In this document: positions 55,327 through 64,000 of the stretch, piece by piece
Layout: each line of letters begins with the position of its first letter
Position numbering within the stretch: position 1 is the first letter of the stretch
Assembly: GCF_000208865.1 (NCBI RefSeq)
Contig: NC_018398.1
Coordinates: forward strand, 3,800,812-3,864,811
Reading direction: 5' to 3'
DNA: 64,000 nucleotides
Source of the DNA: Neospora caninum Liverpool
Lineage: Eukaryota > Apicomplexa > Conoidasida > Eucoccidiorida > Sarcocystidae
Program-made: the position numbers and the translations under genes
The notes under the pieces: generated by a model
The model's database searches: none
What the model was told of the DNA's origin: nothing
What the model saw: only the letters and a program-made list of their open reading frames with translations

Positions 55327-56904
55327 CTAGCAAGTTTCCGATCGTGCAAACATGAGTGTGGTGACAACTTGGCCTTCAACGCCGCCGAATTTGAAGGTTT
55401 TGTGACGCAGTTGGTCGACGACTCGAAACAGCGGTTCGTCGCCTCTCTCCGACTCGCAGAAGAATTCCTCCAACTCCGACCGCGTGCAATTGCAAGACGT
55501 GAGACAGAGAAGGCCTCGAGCAGGAAGGAGCGCGGAGATCCGGTGCACGTACACCTTGGGTATTTTCAGCAAGTAGAACACATCAAAGGTGCCTTTGTCG
55601 TGAATGATTGGGAACTGTGGGAGAGCGTGAAGGAGCGGCAAGATCCCGCATTCTGTCCGATCTTCTACACCCTCACCGCAACAGCAGAAAAACCTGCCGA
55701 CGCCGTCCGCGTCTACCCACGAGCCTCGCTTCGCAGGCATGCACTCTTGCAGTCGTTCGGACGCGGTGTCTCCCTTGTCCACGCAGTCGGTTTCTTCCAT
55801 GCATTTCAACGCGTCGCCGCTCACCCGGCCGTCCTTGGAGACGCCCCGAGGACACGTTTTAAGCGGCTCACAAGTCACGCGCTCAGATCGCCTTCTTTCT
55901 GCGGTAGCAACGCACGCGCTCCTCGCTCTCCGTACGCTTCTGCAGAGGCGTCCGCGCACCCCCGACTCAGCTTGTGGTTTCTCTTTGCAAGACTCGAAAG
56001 CCCCCGTGGGTGCGTCCAGAGGGACGACCTTCCGCACATCCACGAGGGCCAAGCAGACGTGTGGAAAACGGTCTGCGGCGTCAGGTTCGACAGTGTCAGC
56101 CGATGTGAAGGCAAGAGATGACCCGAGACAGGCTCCACCTTTCTGGTCCGCCTCCGTGTGTCCACATGTCTCGCTGGTCCTTCGCCATCGTTGACGCCGC
56201 TTCAGGCGACGCAGCATTCTGTCTACGTTTTGGCGCGCCAGCCGGATCGCCGCCGCGCTGTAGTCGACACCAGCGAGCGTGGAACATCCTCGACGAAGGA
56301 GGCGGAGAAGAAACAAACCGTTCCCGCAACCCACATCGAGAATCGGAATCTGGTCTCGGGTTGACGCCTCTCGCTCCCGGGTCTCCGAGCCAGCGATTTC
56401 GGGGAGATCCGAGTTTCCACGGACACTGGCTAGCTTCCCTTCGCTGGAAATCTCCTCGGCCTTCGACAGAAGCCAGCTCGCAATGGCCTCGCTCTGAGCC
56501 TCAAACCACTCTTCGCCGTTGCCTTCGTAGACCGTCGAGGCGTCGCTGTCGCTCTCCTCTTGATCGCTCCGGTCAACGCATCGACTTGCCTCTGCATCCT
56601 CGCTGCATTCGCCGTCCTCGGAAGAGGCCAGCTGAAGCTCGTGGTGATATAAATCCTCCCAGTAGTCGTGCAAGGCAGGCAGGGGAAGTTTCGCGTCTTC
56701 CTTCTCGCCCTCAGCGCTGCCCGAAGCGTCGGCGTGGGGACTGGGCACTTCACCGCGGTGGGTTCCGTCACCGCAGTCTCCTCCACACGGCGGCGAACAG
56801 CGGGATTCTGCTGGTGTCGCCAGGAGATCTTCGCTCGCGTCGGGCTGGAGACTTCGCTCCGTCCCCCCGCTCACGACTGAGGAGACACCGTCCCGAGGCT
56901 CCAT
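55327..56904 (-). CDS. EFM4: eEF1A lysine methyltransferase, EFM4/METTL10 type
   Basis: EFM4/METTL10 (EEF1AKMT2) is a SAM-dependent seven-beta-strand enzyme that methylates a lysine of translation elongation factor eEF1A. This is a single exon of about 525 aa. The longer frame begins with TTG at 56994, whereas the ATG at 56904 has a good context (GCGGCCATGG). Landmarks: HDYWEDLYHHEL (80-91), EEWF, SAM motif I PILDVGCGNGLFLLRL (187-202), motif II LAGVDYSAAAIRLARQN, the family motif HDKGTFDVFYL (about 435-445), LCLTSCNCTRSELEEFF and C-terminal FKFGGVEGQVVTTLMF. A low-complexity Arg/Cys-rich insertion of nearly 200 residues (about 235-430) splits the Rossmann domain between strand 3 and the HDKGTFD motif. 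Family enzymes are only about 230-290 aa long. Confidence 0.9.
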   Translation of the reverse strand: MEPRDGVSSVVSGGTERSLQPDASEDLLATPAESRCSPPCGGDCGDGTHRGEVPSPHADASGSAEGEKEDAKLPLPALHDYWEDLYHHELQLASSEDGECSEDAEASRCVDRSDQEESDSDASTVYEGNGEEWFEAQSEAIASWLLSKAEEISSEGKLASVRGNSDLPEIAGSETREREASTRDQIPILDVGCGNGLFLLRLLRRGCSTLAGVDYSAAAIRLARQNVDRMLRRLKRRQRWRRTSETCGHTEADQKGGACLGSSLAFTSADTVEPDAADRFPHVCLALVDVRKVVPLDAPTGAFESCKEKPQAESGVRGRLCRSVRRARSACVATAERRRSERVTCEPLKTCPRGVSKDGRVSGDALKCMEETDCVDKGDTASERLQECMPAKRGSWVDADGVGRFFCCCGEGVEDRTECGILPLLHALPQFPIIHDKGTFDVFYLLKIPKVYVHRISALLPARGLLCLTSCNCTRSELEEFFCESERGDEPLFRVVDQLRHKTFKFGGVEGQVVTTLMFARSETC

Positions 56905-57925
56905 GGCCGCCCAGGAAAAAAACGGGACGATGGAAGACAGCCTGGCAGGCGCGTATTTCAGACTCCGCTGAGAAATAGCCGCAGACCGCGGCAAGCGGAG
57001 ACGTCTCTGCGGTCAGCCCCGGCGCACAGCGAACAGTTTGACTTTTTTGACTCGCGGAGAGAGGTACACAAGCTGACGGAAGAAGCCGGAAACAAGAGGG
57101 AAGCAAAGAATGACTGTCCAGAGACGGGTTATTGGAAGGAACTTACAAACGGAGTCAAAAAATGCCAAAGACGTGCCAACCTGTCGCTCTCTCGTCCCAC
57201 AAATCGACTCACCGCTTTGTCCAATTTTTTTGCATGCACTGCGGAACGCGCGAACAAACAGTAACGGCGCGACACACGGCTGCATGCCTCACTTGTGGTA
57301 TTGGCAGGCTTCCCTCTGTTTGGTCGTGTCCGTCCCTGCACACATGATCCGCGATCCAGAACTGCATGTTCAAACTGAATAAACAAAGACACTAGAGAGT
57401 ACCTATAGGGTAGTGAATATGATTCCAGTCGTGACATCCAGACAACCAAGTTCTGTCTGTGGAGAAACGTCGTTTCAGGGATTTCTTGTCTTCCTCCCTG
57501 GACGTCCGAACTTGCAGAGTCTGAAAGGAGGCAGAACCGTTTGCGATCCGGGGCGTGGGGGGATTCGTTGCATCCGTACCGGTCACCGACAAGCGCAAAA
57601 CAAACGGGTTTCGGGAGCAAGCTACGGTGGCTCGAACCGTCTCTTCCCCGTTTCACGCTCGAGTCAGTAACCCATTCGATTTTCTCTTGGCTGTCACCGT
57701 GTTTCTTTTCGTCGGTCAACCAAACAGAAGACGTCCATCGGCATGTTCATCGCCGGACGCGAATCATGTGAGCGTACAGCGGCTTGATAGAAACATATCG
57801 GGAATCTAGATGGCGGAGAGCAGCGCACAATCTTGCACGAGACATCGATTGACTTGTCCCGCCACGGGTAAGTCTCTGTGCGAGGTGGGGAATATATCTG
57901 CAGGTTCGCGCGAGCCAGAATCGCC
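56905..57925. other. divergent promoter region of EFM4 and the secreted-protein gene
   Basis: About 1 kb separates two divergently transcribed start codons, so both promoters should lie here. It also contains a cox1-like fragment (57335-57458). A 196-codon minus frame (57719-57129) runs through that fragment and has no domain, so it is not called. Confidence 0.5.
57335..57458 (-). pseudogene. probable NUMT: second cox1 fragment
   Basis: On the minus strand GAACTTGGTTGTCTGGATGT aligns with GAACTTCGTTGTCTGTATCT of the fragment at 9315-9395. Similarity continues through the AGGTACT block with small indels. It then extends further into cox1-like sequence (SLFIQFE in one frame, GSRIMC in another). 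Frame changes show it is decayed. It lies in a promoter-sized spacer between two divergent genes. Confidence 0.6.
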
Positions 57926-58810
57926 ATGCAGAGGAAAAACCGGAGGGGAATCCCGTTATTCCTGCTTGTCGCGTGCGCTGCGGTAGCACTCCAGTCCAGT
58001 CTCGGAGTCAGTCAGCTGCCGCCCAACCCAATCTCTGTCGCTCAAGTCGCTGGAAGGCGGCTGCCGCTGGAGGAACCTGGTGAACGCGGCGCTTGCGAAA
58101 GGTGTGCAAATACCCCACGGCGTTTAGGTGTCGATGAGCCTGGCCAGTCGGGTAGGGCGAACCCCACCCTCCGCACACTTCACTCTATCTTGACCAGGTT
58201 GCGTAGCGGGTTTCGGGGCAGGGGGAGGGCGTCTGCGCCCGTTGCAGTATGCCCACACTGTGCGAGAGTGGAAGACGAGATCGCAAGGGATATAGAGGAG
58301 GAAAGATGCCGACGTCAAGAGGAGGACGAAGTGCTGCGAAGAATACAGCAGGAAGAAGCAGACTTTTGGAGAGCGACGCACAGCGAAGGTCACGTTCGTC
58401 CGGGGGACCCTGGGAAAAGAGAATCAGAGGGACTGGCAGATCACTTGAAATCATTGAGGGCACAGAGCGAACTACTCACTCGACAAAGGCTAGCTTTTCA
58501 GTTGAGGAGGTACCACCGAGAGCAACACAGGGAACGACAAGAAGCAGCGGACTCAAACAGAGATACGTTGCTTCGTTTAGCGCTTATGAGAGATCAATTA
58601 GGACGCAACGCAAACCGTGCGGCTGAACGGAACCGACTTCAGGTGGAACAGGCCTTGTCCCTGGTGCAGTTGCAGTGGCGGACGAGAAACATGATCCTGC
58701 GGTCGCACTCAGGTTCTGCGCAGTCTGTGCAAAGACTCCAGGCGGCCGCTCAAGCCTTACGGATGCTTCCAGTCGTTACCCAGGGGGAACGGCGAAGACC
58801 GGGGTCATAG
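57926..58810 (+). CDS. secreted coiled-coil protein, unknown family
   Basis: Single exon, 294 aa, no family recognised. The ATG at 57926 was chosen because it puts a textbook signal peptide at the N-terminus: basic MQRKNRR, then the hydrophobic core IPLFLLVACAAVALQSSLG with a likely cleavage before SQLPP. The mature part starts Pro/Gly/Arg-rich and has two CxxC pairs (CERC near 53-56, CPHC near 110-113), which could form disulfides or a zinc site. From about 115 onwards it is almost entirely charged alpha-helix (IARDIEEERCRRQEEDEVL, LTRQRLAFQLRRYHREQHRE, NRLQVEQALSLVQLQW), predicted to be coiled coil. There is no transmembrane segment or obvious retention signal (ends RRPGS). Signal peptide plus helical basic body is the look of coccidian dense-granule, rhoptry or vacuole proteins, but assignment to any organelle is inference. 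Confidence 0.7.
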   Translation: MQRKNRRGIPLFLLVACAAVALQSSLGVSQLPPNPISVAQVAGRRLPLEEPGERGACERCANTPRRLGVDEPGQSGRANPTLRTLHSILTRLRSGFRGRGRASAPVAVCPHCARVEDEIARDIEEERCRRQEEDEVLRRIQQEEADFWRATHSEGHVRPGDPGKRESEGLADHLKSLRAQSELLTRQRLAFQLRRYHREQHRERQEAADSNRDTLLRLALMRDQLGRNANRAAERNRLQVEQALSLVQLQWRTRNMILRSHSGSAQSVQRLQAAAQALRMLPVVTQGERRRPGS

Positions 58811-61509
58811 GAAAAAGGGAAACACTTTTTCTTGCGTGTACGAGCTTCCACAAGATACGTCCCTTGTCTCTCCATTCCGCCTGTGTTCATTCCGTTTTGT
58901 TGAGTCTCCAAGAGATATGCTGATCATATCCACAAAGTGCAGACCGCTCACGTAGTCACCAAGATCTTGAACATAAATATGCGTGTGATTAAGCGTAAGA
59001 GCGAAGGAGAGCCTGCGGCAAGTGAGGCCGTACAGTGGAGTCAAGGGGCCGTCGAGTCCAAAGGGGAGTGGGAACACAGATGAGAGAGTTAGTGACTCCC
59101 CAGGTCTTGAGTCCGTGCCCGCGTGAATTAAGTTTTTAAACGGGAAACATGCACACTCGGTGTCGTCTTGGATCGAGTTTGAACCGAGGAGGCCTCCGTT
59201 CGTAAGTCGGTTCCCCTGGGGGAGTAGCCGGTTCAGTTTCGTAGACAGAGGCGAATTAAGCTTTTTTGCTGAATTGCCCTCCCTCGAATCACTGGAGTAG
59301 ATACTCGACCACCACGAGGCAAGTCAGACCACGGACATGTATTGGCAAACACTCCCTCATTCTGTTTGGGAGCACCGCCCGGAGCAGCATTCGTGTCACC
59401 CCCCAAACCACGGTCGCTTCTCCGCACTGGATAGCAAGGACTGGTGCCGTAGCCTGCTCCGTCGGGGGGACACTGTTGATTCCAACATTGCTTCGGGTTT
59501 TTTTCGAATAGAGGGTTAGCGTGAAGGAAGAGCTTTGGTGTTCACAGCTGTTTTGCATTCCAGGGTCACGAGCTAATCTTCGTACAAGAGCTTTGCAATG
59601 TCGACAACATACATAAATCCCTATGTTGTCTCGGTTTTTTCTGTGGGTCAGATGCTTCGCATAAAGAAGCTGAGAAACGATTTACCCTTCCGTAACATAT
59701 GTTTGGCCAAAGGGTACGCAATGTGATACGACCTGTATAGTTTTTTTAACGACACTCTCTGCGACGTGAGGGATTGGTTCCTTTCTATCGATAGGATATT
59801 CGAAGCGGAGAAGACAGAAAGTTAGCTAGAGGCTATTTAACACGAACCTTTTACATAATGTTCATCGTGAACGGGTGCGTAACGTCTTCGAATCTTTCAC
59901 CATGACACTCGTCCGCGTGAAGCGTCCATGGGCATTACGATCCGCGAAGGAACGTCGCCCTTTACTTTGATCAGCAGATGAAAGAAGCGCACTGGTCCTT
60001 GCGAATTAGCAATGAAATAAATCATAGAGAGCCATGCGGGAACAGGCATCTCCTTTCCTCTACCCGCGCCACGCTGCCTCCTGTATTGTTGCAGGCTGCA
60101 GGTGACTTGCGTCAGGGGCGTCAAGGGATTCACAAACAAGAGTTGCTGGACTGCATGCCGAAGAACGGCAACGTGGGAACTGTAGAGCAAACGTGCCTGT
60201 CGAGGAGAACGAAGCGCCGTACAAATCGATGGGTACACGCTCCCATGAATGTTCGATGGGCTCCTTGCTTCACTCGCATTGAAGAGACCGACGCTCTCAG
60301 ATATGTGGCGGCCAAGGTCCAACAAAGGGACTCGGCCCTTTCTCAGACTCAAGAACTGTACCACTGAAGTGGTAGTCGTTGAACTTCCATGTGGATGCCG
60401 GTTCATCTACTTACCACAGCTGCTGCCTTCCTCGGGTAAGTACGACCAAGGGGCAAAAGAGCTTCTGTGGTGCGGCGGTGATTACAAACCTCCTTTCTCC
60501 GAGGCATATTTGGTATCTTGCCTCCGTGTCACTGCTGGATGTGTTCTTGGAAAGTGTACACTGCTAGGTGGAGTAGCCTGTCTCACGCCGCGGCTCCACA
60601 ACTTCGTCCCAACAGCATCGAGCGGTAATGAAGATGCAGCCACGCTGTTGAGTGTCCAGCGACTCCACTGCACCACAAGGCGTGTTCAGGCACTTCCAGA
60701 TAGTCGGTGAACATGGCACACCGTCATCCTGGGAGGACAAAGGCAAAAGAGCTTTGCTGGAGTGGGGATGTTCCATCGCTAGCCCCAGCACACTCCTTTG
60801 CGCCAGTATAACGAGATGCTGGGACAATTCACTTCATTGGAGCCCCTGCAAGGTTTTGTAATCAATCCCCGGGTGTATTGGCGGCAACCGAGGGACGGAC
60901 GTGACGGGGCGGACTCACCTGCCGAGCACACAGGCAACGGAAGCAAGAGCGAGCACCAGAAAGAAACGCAGGCGGTCCAAAAGGCTACATCCTCGGAGGC
61001 TCCGCTTCGCCTACGAATTGCGCGGAGCATCTATTTTATGTGTCGTTCCGAACACCAGACGCAGAGGAGCGCGATGGAGGGAGGACCAGAAGGACCACGA
61101 GAGGTCGTGTGTCTGTCCCCTTGCGGTCTCCCGGAAGGAGCGTCGGTCGGTGGCAACGGGTGTTTTGTGGAAAAACAACTGAGTACCGCCTAACGGACCT
61201 TGAATAACGGTCGAGTCGGACATGACACACGCCTTGCGCGCTTTTCCGCTTTGCAACACGCATGCTTCTGTACCTCGCAAGATTGCTGGTCCCTTCGGAA
61301 CGACGGGCGGGAAAAGGCGTTCTCTGAGGACGTCCAGTTGCCGGGCATGCAGACATTTTACGGTGCTCTCCCTCCACTTGCTAGCTAAAGTACGGCGCTC
61401 TGAAGAAAAACGTTTCCAGATGGGACAGTCGATCCATTCCCTAATTATTCCTGTTTTATGTTGTCTCCCGCCTGGCTCTCTGGAGGCTCCAAAGACAGAG
61501 AGTCGGTGG
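58811..61509. other. spacer, no convincing gene
   Basis: Contains AT-richer segments (59580-59880) and overlapping open frames on both strands at 59897-60710. The best is a 169-codon minus frame with an ATG at 60406, which has no domain and competes with plus frames of similar length. I see no splice pattern that would settle it. Confidence 0.35.
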
Positions 61510-62181
61510 CTACTGTTTTCGTTTTCGCTTGGAAACAGGATGTGTGTACCGCGGAGGTCTTGTGGAGTGCACCCAGCCAGAATCCTCTGAATCCTGAACA
61601 GTGAGAGACTCCGCTTCCTCCTTCACGTAGTTGGGAACAGGTTGTGTGGGGCTAACTCTGCTTCTCAGGTCAGAGACGTCAGGACGTTTGCTTGTTTCTG
61701 TAAAAACTGAAGGCGGTTGCCTGCCTTTCGCCGAGCCGCCTAAGTATGGGCTGTACACTTCGCGGCAGTTCTCTGTAGCTGGCCTCCCTAGCCTAAGTTT
61801 TTCCTCCACTGCCGTTCTCCACTTTTCCGAGACGTCTTTCTCCCTCGCCGAAAAACACCGTTTCGTTCGCTTCTCCGCGGTGTCCCGTGAAGTTTCGAAC
61901 CTCGGCAGTTGCGCGGCAGTCGGAAGTGTGACCACGCCGTCGCTCCCGGTCCGGACCGCTGCCGCTGCTGACTCGGGTAGTTTCCTGTTGAACATCGAAC
62001 TCGAGAAGGGTGTACCGACTTGATGGTCTTTGGAAACCCCGAAAGTGCGCCTTGCCGGCTGTTTGCAGTCGCGTGAAGTCTGCGAAGGAGTGTACCTCTC
62101 TCTGCGTGGGCTTTTTCTGAGAGGGCCTCGCGATCCGGCCGGAACGTCGGGGAAACCTCGTACAGGAGAGAGTCTCTCCAT
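61510..62181 (-). CDS. hypothetical basic protein (weakly supported ORF)
   Basis: An uninterrupted 223-codon frame with an ATG at 62181. The product is hydrophilic, basic and probably disordered (ends in PVSKRKRKQ, a possible nuclear localisation signal). A short segment EKWRTAVEEKLRLGRP could be helical. No family recognised. Other frames on both strands are also open here, so it might be non-coding. A further upstream exon is possible: an ATG at 62592 begins a Trp/Arg/Cys-rich frame on the same strand, but I could not join the two with confidence. Confidence 0.3.
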   Translation of the reverse strand: MERLSPVRGFPDVPAGSRGPLRKSPRRERYTPSQTSRDCKQPARRTFGVSKDHQVGTPFSSSMFNRKLPESAAAAVRTGSDGVVTLPTAAQLPRFETSRDTAEKRTKRCFSAREKDVSEKWRTAVEEKLRLGRPATENCREVYSPYLGGSAKGRQPPSVFTETSKRPDVSDLRSRVSPTQPVPNYVKEEAESLTVQDSEDSGWVHSTRPPRYTHPVSKRKRKQ

Positions 62182-63049
62182 GAAGCATCGGAGGAGACAT
62201 CGGGGGGGGCTGGGTCTGAGTGGCGACGAAAAATCCGTCCGCGGAAACAGAAGGCATCCGTCCGCTCGACGCGACCTCTGGACTCGAAAAGCGCCTCCCC
62301 AAAAACACTGAAATGGCTGCCGTGGAACATGTCATTCAATCCCCGCGGAGCGCCGTCGCGAGGGAACACCTCTGCAAAACAGGAGAACGCTGCGATAGCT
62401 CCGATGTGGCGTCGCCCCTCGATGCTCCACACTCGAAGCAGGAGATGTCCGAGTCCACGAGTTGCGGAACTGCTTTAGGATTCCTGGAGCCGGAACTTTT
62501 GGCCGCTGGATCGTCTCGTGTGCGAGTCGCAGGTAGGTCGCCTTCCTCGCTCCTCTCCAGTGCTGCACACACCAGCGACACCGTGAAGCCATAACCTCCT
62601 GGCGCTGGGGGGGGGGAAAGGCGTTCTCGCTTTTCGGTGTTCCTAGGCGGTGACAGTGGTTCGTGGGCCGACGAAAAGGACTAAGTTGATCTCACTGTAG
62701 AAGCGGCTTTCACCTGCCTGAGTGTGTGCCGAGTGTGACAACCCGACGCCGCGAGGCGTGTGGCGCCTTCCAGGGAGAGTGTGTCGCAGGCCGCAACATC
62801 CCGTTTTCTCTCACACGCACACACACGCACCACGAGAGCTGTCTTGCTTCCGTTCGCGCGTGTGTCTGAGGGTTCTCGAGGAAGGCAACCTTTTTACCGT
62901 GTCTTGGAACCTACCACGCGCTCAGGCGTGGCTTGTGTCTGCCCCGCCTTGCGTGCCCTGGGCCTTGTGGCGCTGAAGAGTTTCGGCTCTTTCTCGGTCC
63001 CTCGCAAAACGCCGCCGAGGGCCCCGTCTCTTGCATGTTCTGTCTTCAG
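62182..63049. other. spacer / possible 5' exon(s) of the kinesin gene
   Basis: The kinesin exon starting at 63050 needs an upstream exon ending with one overhanging base and supplying the start codon. I could not identify it. A G-run occurs near 62610. Open frames at 62722-63122 begin with GTG and lack recognisable motifs. Confidence 0.35.
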
Positions 63050-64000
63050 TCCGCATTCGAGGCTATCCACCAGATGCTCCTCCACCTCCGCAGACGGTCG
63101 TGCTTCGCATGCTGAACGATGAGACTCTACAACTGAGCCGGCCTGCGGGGTTCTCGGCCAGCGCAGCCGCAGCCGCCGCAGCCGCAGCCGCAGGGAATTA
63201 CCTGGGAAGCTCCAGCGGCGCTGTACGCTGGGGGACTTGGCGGAACTCAGGAGCGTGTATTGGCGGCAACACACCGTGCTACCTCTCTTCCCAGAAAGAG
63301 TGGACGCAGGAGTACTCTTTTGACAGAGTCTTCGGACCTGCGGCTACGCAGGAGGAGGTGTACGTCAAGACCACCCAGTTTCTGTTGCCTCATGTCGTCC
63401 AGGACGGCGTCCATGGTAAGCGCGTTGCAACCCGATGAAGGGTGTCTCTTCGCCTCTCGTCGAGGCGGGCCGTTCCTTTTGCTGTGCCGCCAAAAAAAGA
63501 AGCCGGCAGTGTGTCAGCACCGCTCGTCCAAGGCTGTGCGTCGGCTGAGAGGCCGCAGACTCTCACTACCGGCGCACACTCTTCCCACGCGGTCCTCGAC
63601 AATGAGAAACCCCAGACAGTCGTCTTGGCTCGGCTAGCGAAATGCGTGACTTCTTGGCTCTCCTTTTTTTCACGCGGACGCGAAGGAAACGCTAGGCGAG
63701 GGGTTCTTTGTGTCTCACTGTCTCCGTCTCATGTGCGATTTACTAAACGCCGCAGCGCCGCGCGCGGATATGCACGTAACGCTCCCAGTCTGCCTGTGGC
63801 GATCCCCCTGGGCGAGTCTGGATCTCTGTGTCCCCTGGGTGCCGGAGGCAGGGCCTTTTCGTTTGCCTTTTTCGTCGCCCGAGCGCGTCCGTCTTCTCTG
63901 CATCTCTGTCGGTCCGTTTTTTCAGCGACAGTGTTTGCGTACGGCGCTACCGGGGCAGGGAAGACCCATACAATGCTGGGAACAGATCAGCAGCCAGGAA
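63050..64000 (+). CDS. kinesin motor protein (partial, N-terminal part of motor domain)
   Basis: Exons 63050-63415 and 63926 to beyond the window edge are joined in phase 1 (donor GTAAGC, acceptor TTTTTTCAG). The first exon opens with VRIRG, the usual beta-1 region. It carries VLRMLNDETLQL, a poly-Ala stretch (AAAAAAAAAA), and then YSFDRVFGPAATQEEVYVKTT, the standard kinesin sequence before the P-loop. The junction yields ATVFAYGATGAGKTHTMLGT, with the Walker A motif GATGAGKT. This P-loop style (VFAYGATGAGKT) is typical of kinesin-8 and some related families, so a plus-end-directed or depolymerising motor is possible, but the neck and tail are outside the window. The start codon and first exon(s) are not found. 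The Ala-rich loop is an unusual insertion. Confidence 0.85.

Noticed and set aside
59897..60710. Overlapping ORFs of 129-169 codons on both strands
   Set aside because: Mutually exclusive frames with no domain, signal peptide or splice pattern to choose one.

Overview
The window looks like nuclear DNA of a coccidian apicomplexan of the Toxoplasma/Neospora/Hammondia group. The support is indirect: GC-rich, intron-containing genes; long low-complexity insertions inside conserved domains; (TA)n and (CATA)n microsatellites in introns and spacers; initiator-type tRNA-Met genes; and two decayed fragments that resemble mitochondrial cox1. No prokaryotic operon, CRISPR array or intact transposon was seen. 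The species cannot be fixed from sequence alone. Exon junctions below are hand-derived from GT/AG signals plus reading phase and could be off by a base or so.

Layout. 2068-7986 (+): ARP4/BAF53-type nuclear actin-related protein, with a 2-kb, 23-bp minisatellite in one intron. 10365-12086 (-): orphan multi-pass membrane protein. 12718-14417 (-): orphan tail-anchored protein. 17154-17363 (+): two tandem identical initiator tRNA-Met genes. 19295-22770 (-): ZCCHC10-type zinc-knuckle protein with Ser and Arg/Glu repeat tail. 25059-28090 (-): mitochondrial carrier (SLC25). 30624-33869 (-): Trm9/ALKBH8-type tRNA wobble-uridine methyltransferase.

The right half. 37960-41243 (+): DNAAF1/LRRC50 dynein arm assembly factor, directly followed by 43124-45407 (+): NUDCD3-type dynein co-chaperone. 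47643-49730 (+): prenylcysteine oxidase-like flavoprotein. 52910-50757 (-): seven-blade RCC1 protein with a probable mitochondrial or membrane leader. 55327-56904 (-): EFM4/METTL10-type eEF1A lysine methyltransferase. 57926-58810 (+): small secreted coiled-coil protein with no recognised family. 61510-62181 (-): weakly supported orphan ORF. 63050-64000 (+): start of a kinesin motor domain, cut by the window edge.

Themes. Two genes act on translation by methylation (Trm9, EFM4) and the tRNA-iMet pair adds to that. DNAAF1 and NUDCD3 sit head-to-tail and both belong to the dynein maturation route, which in these parasites should matter only for the flagellated male gamete. The most attractive uncharacterised proteins are the secreted coiled-coil protein, the tail-anchored protein and the multi-pass membrane protein.
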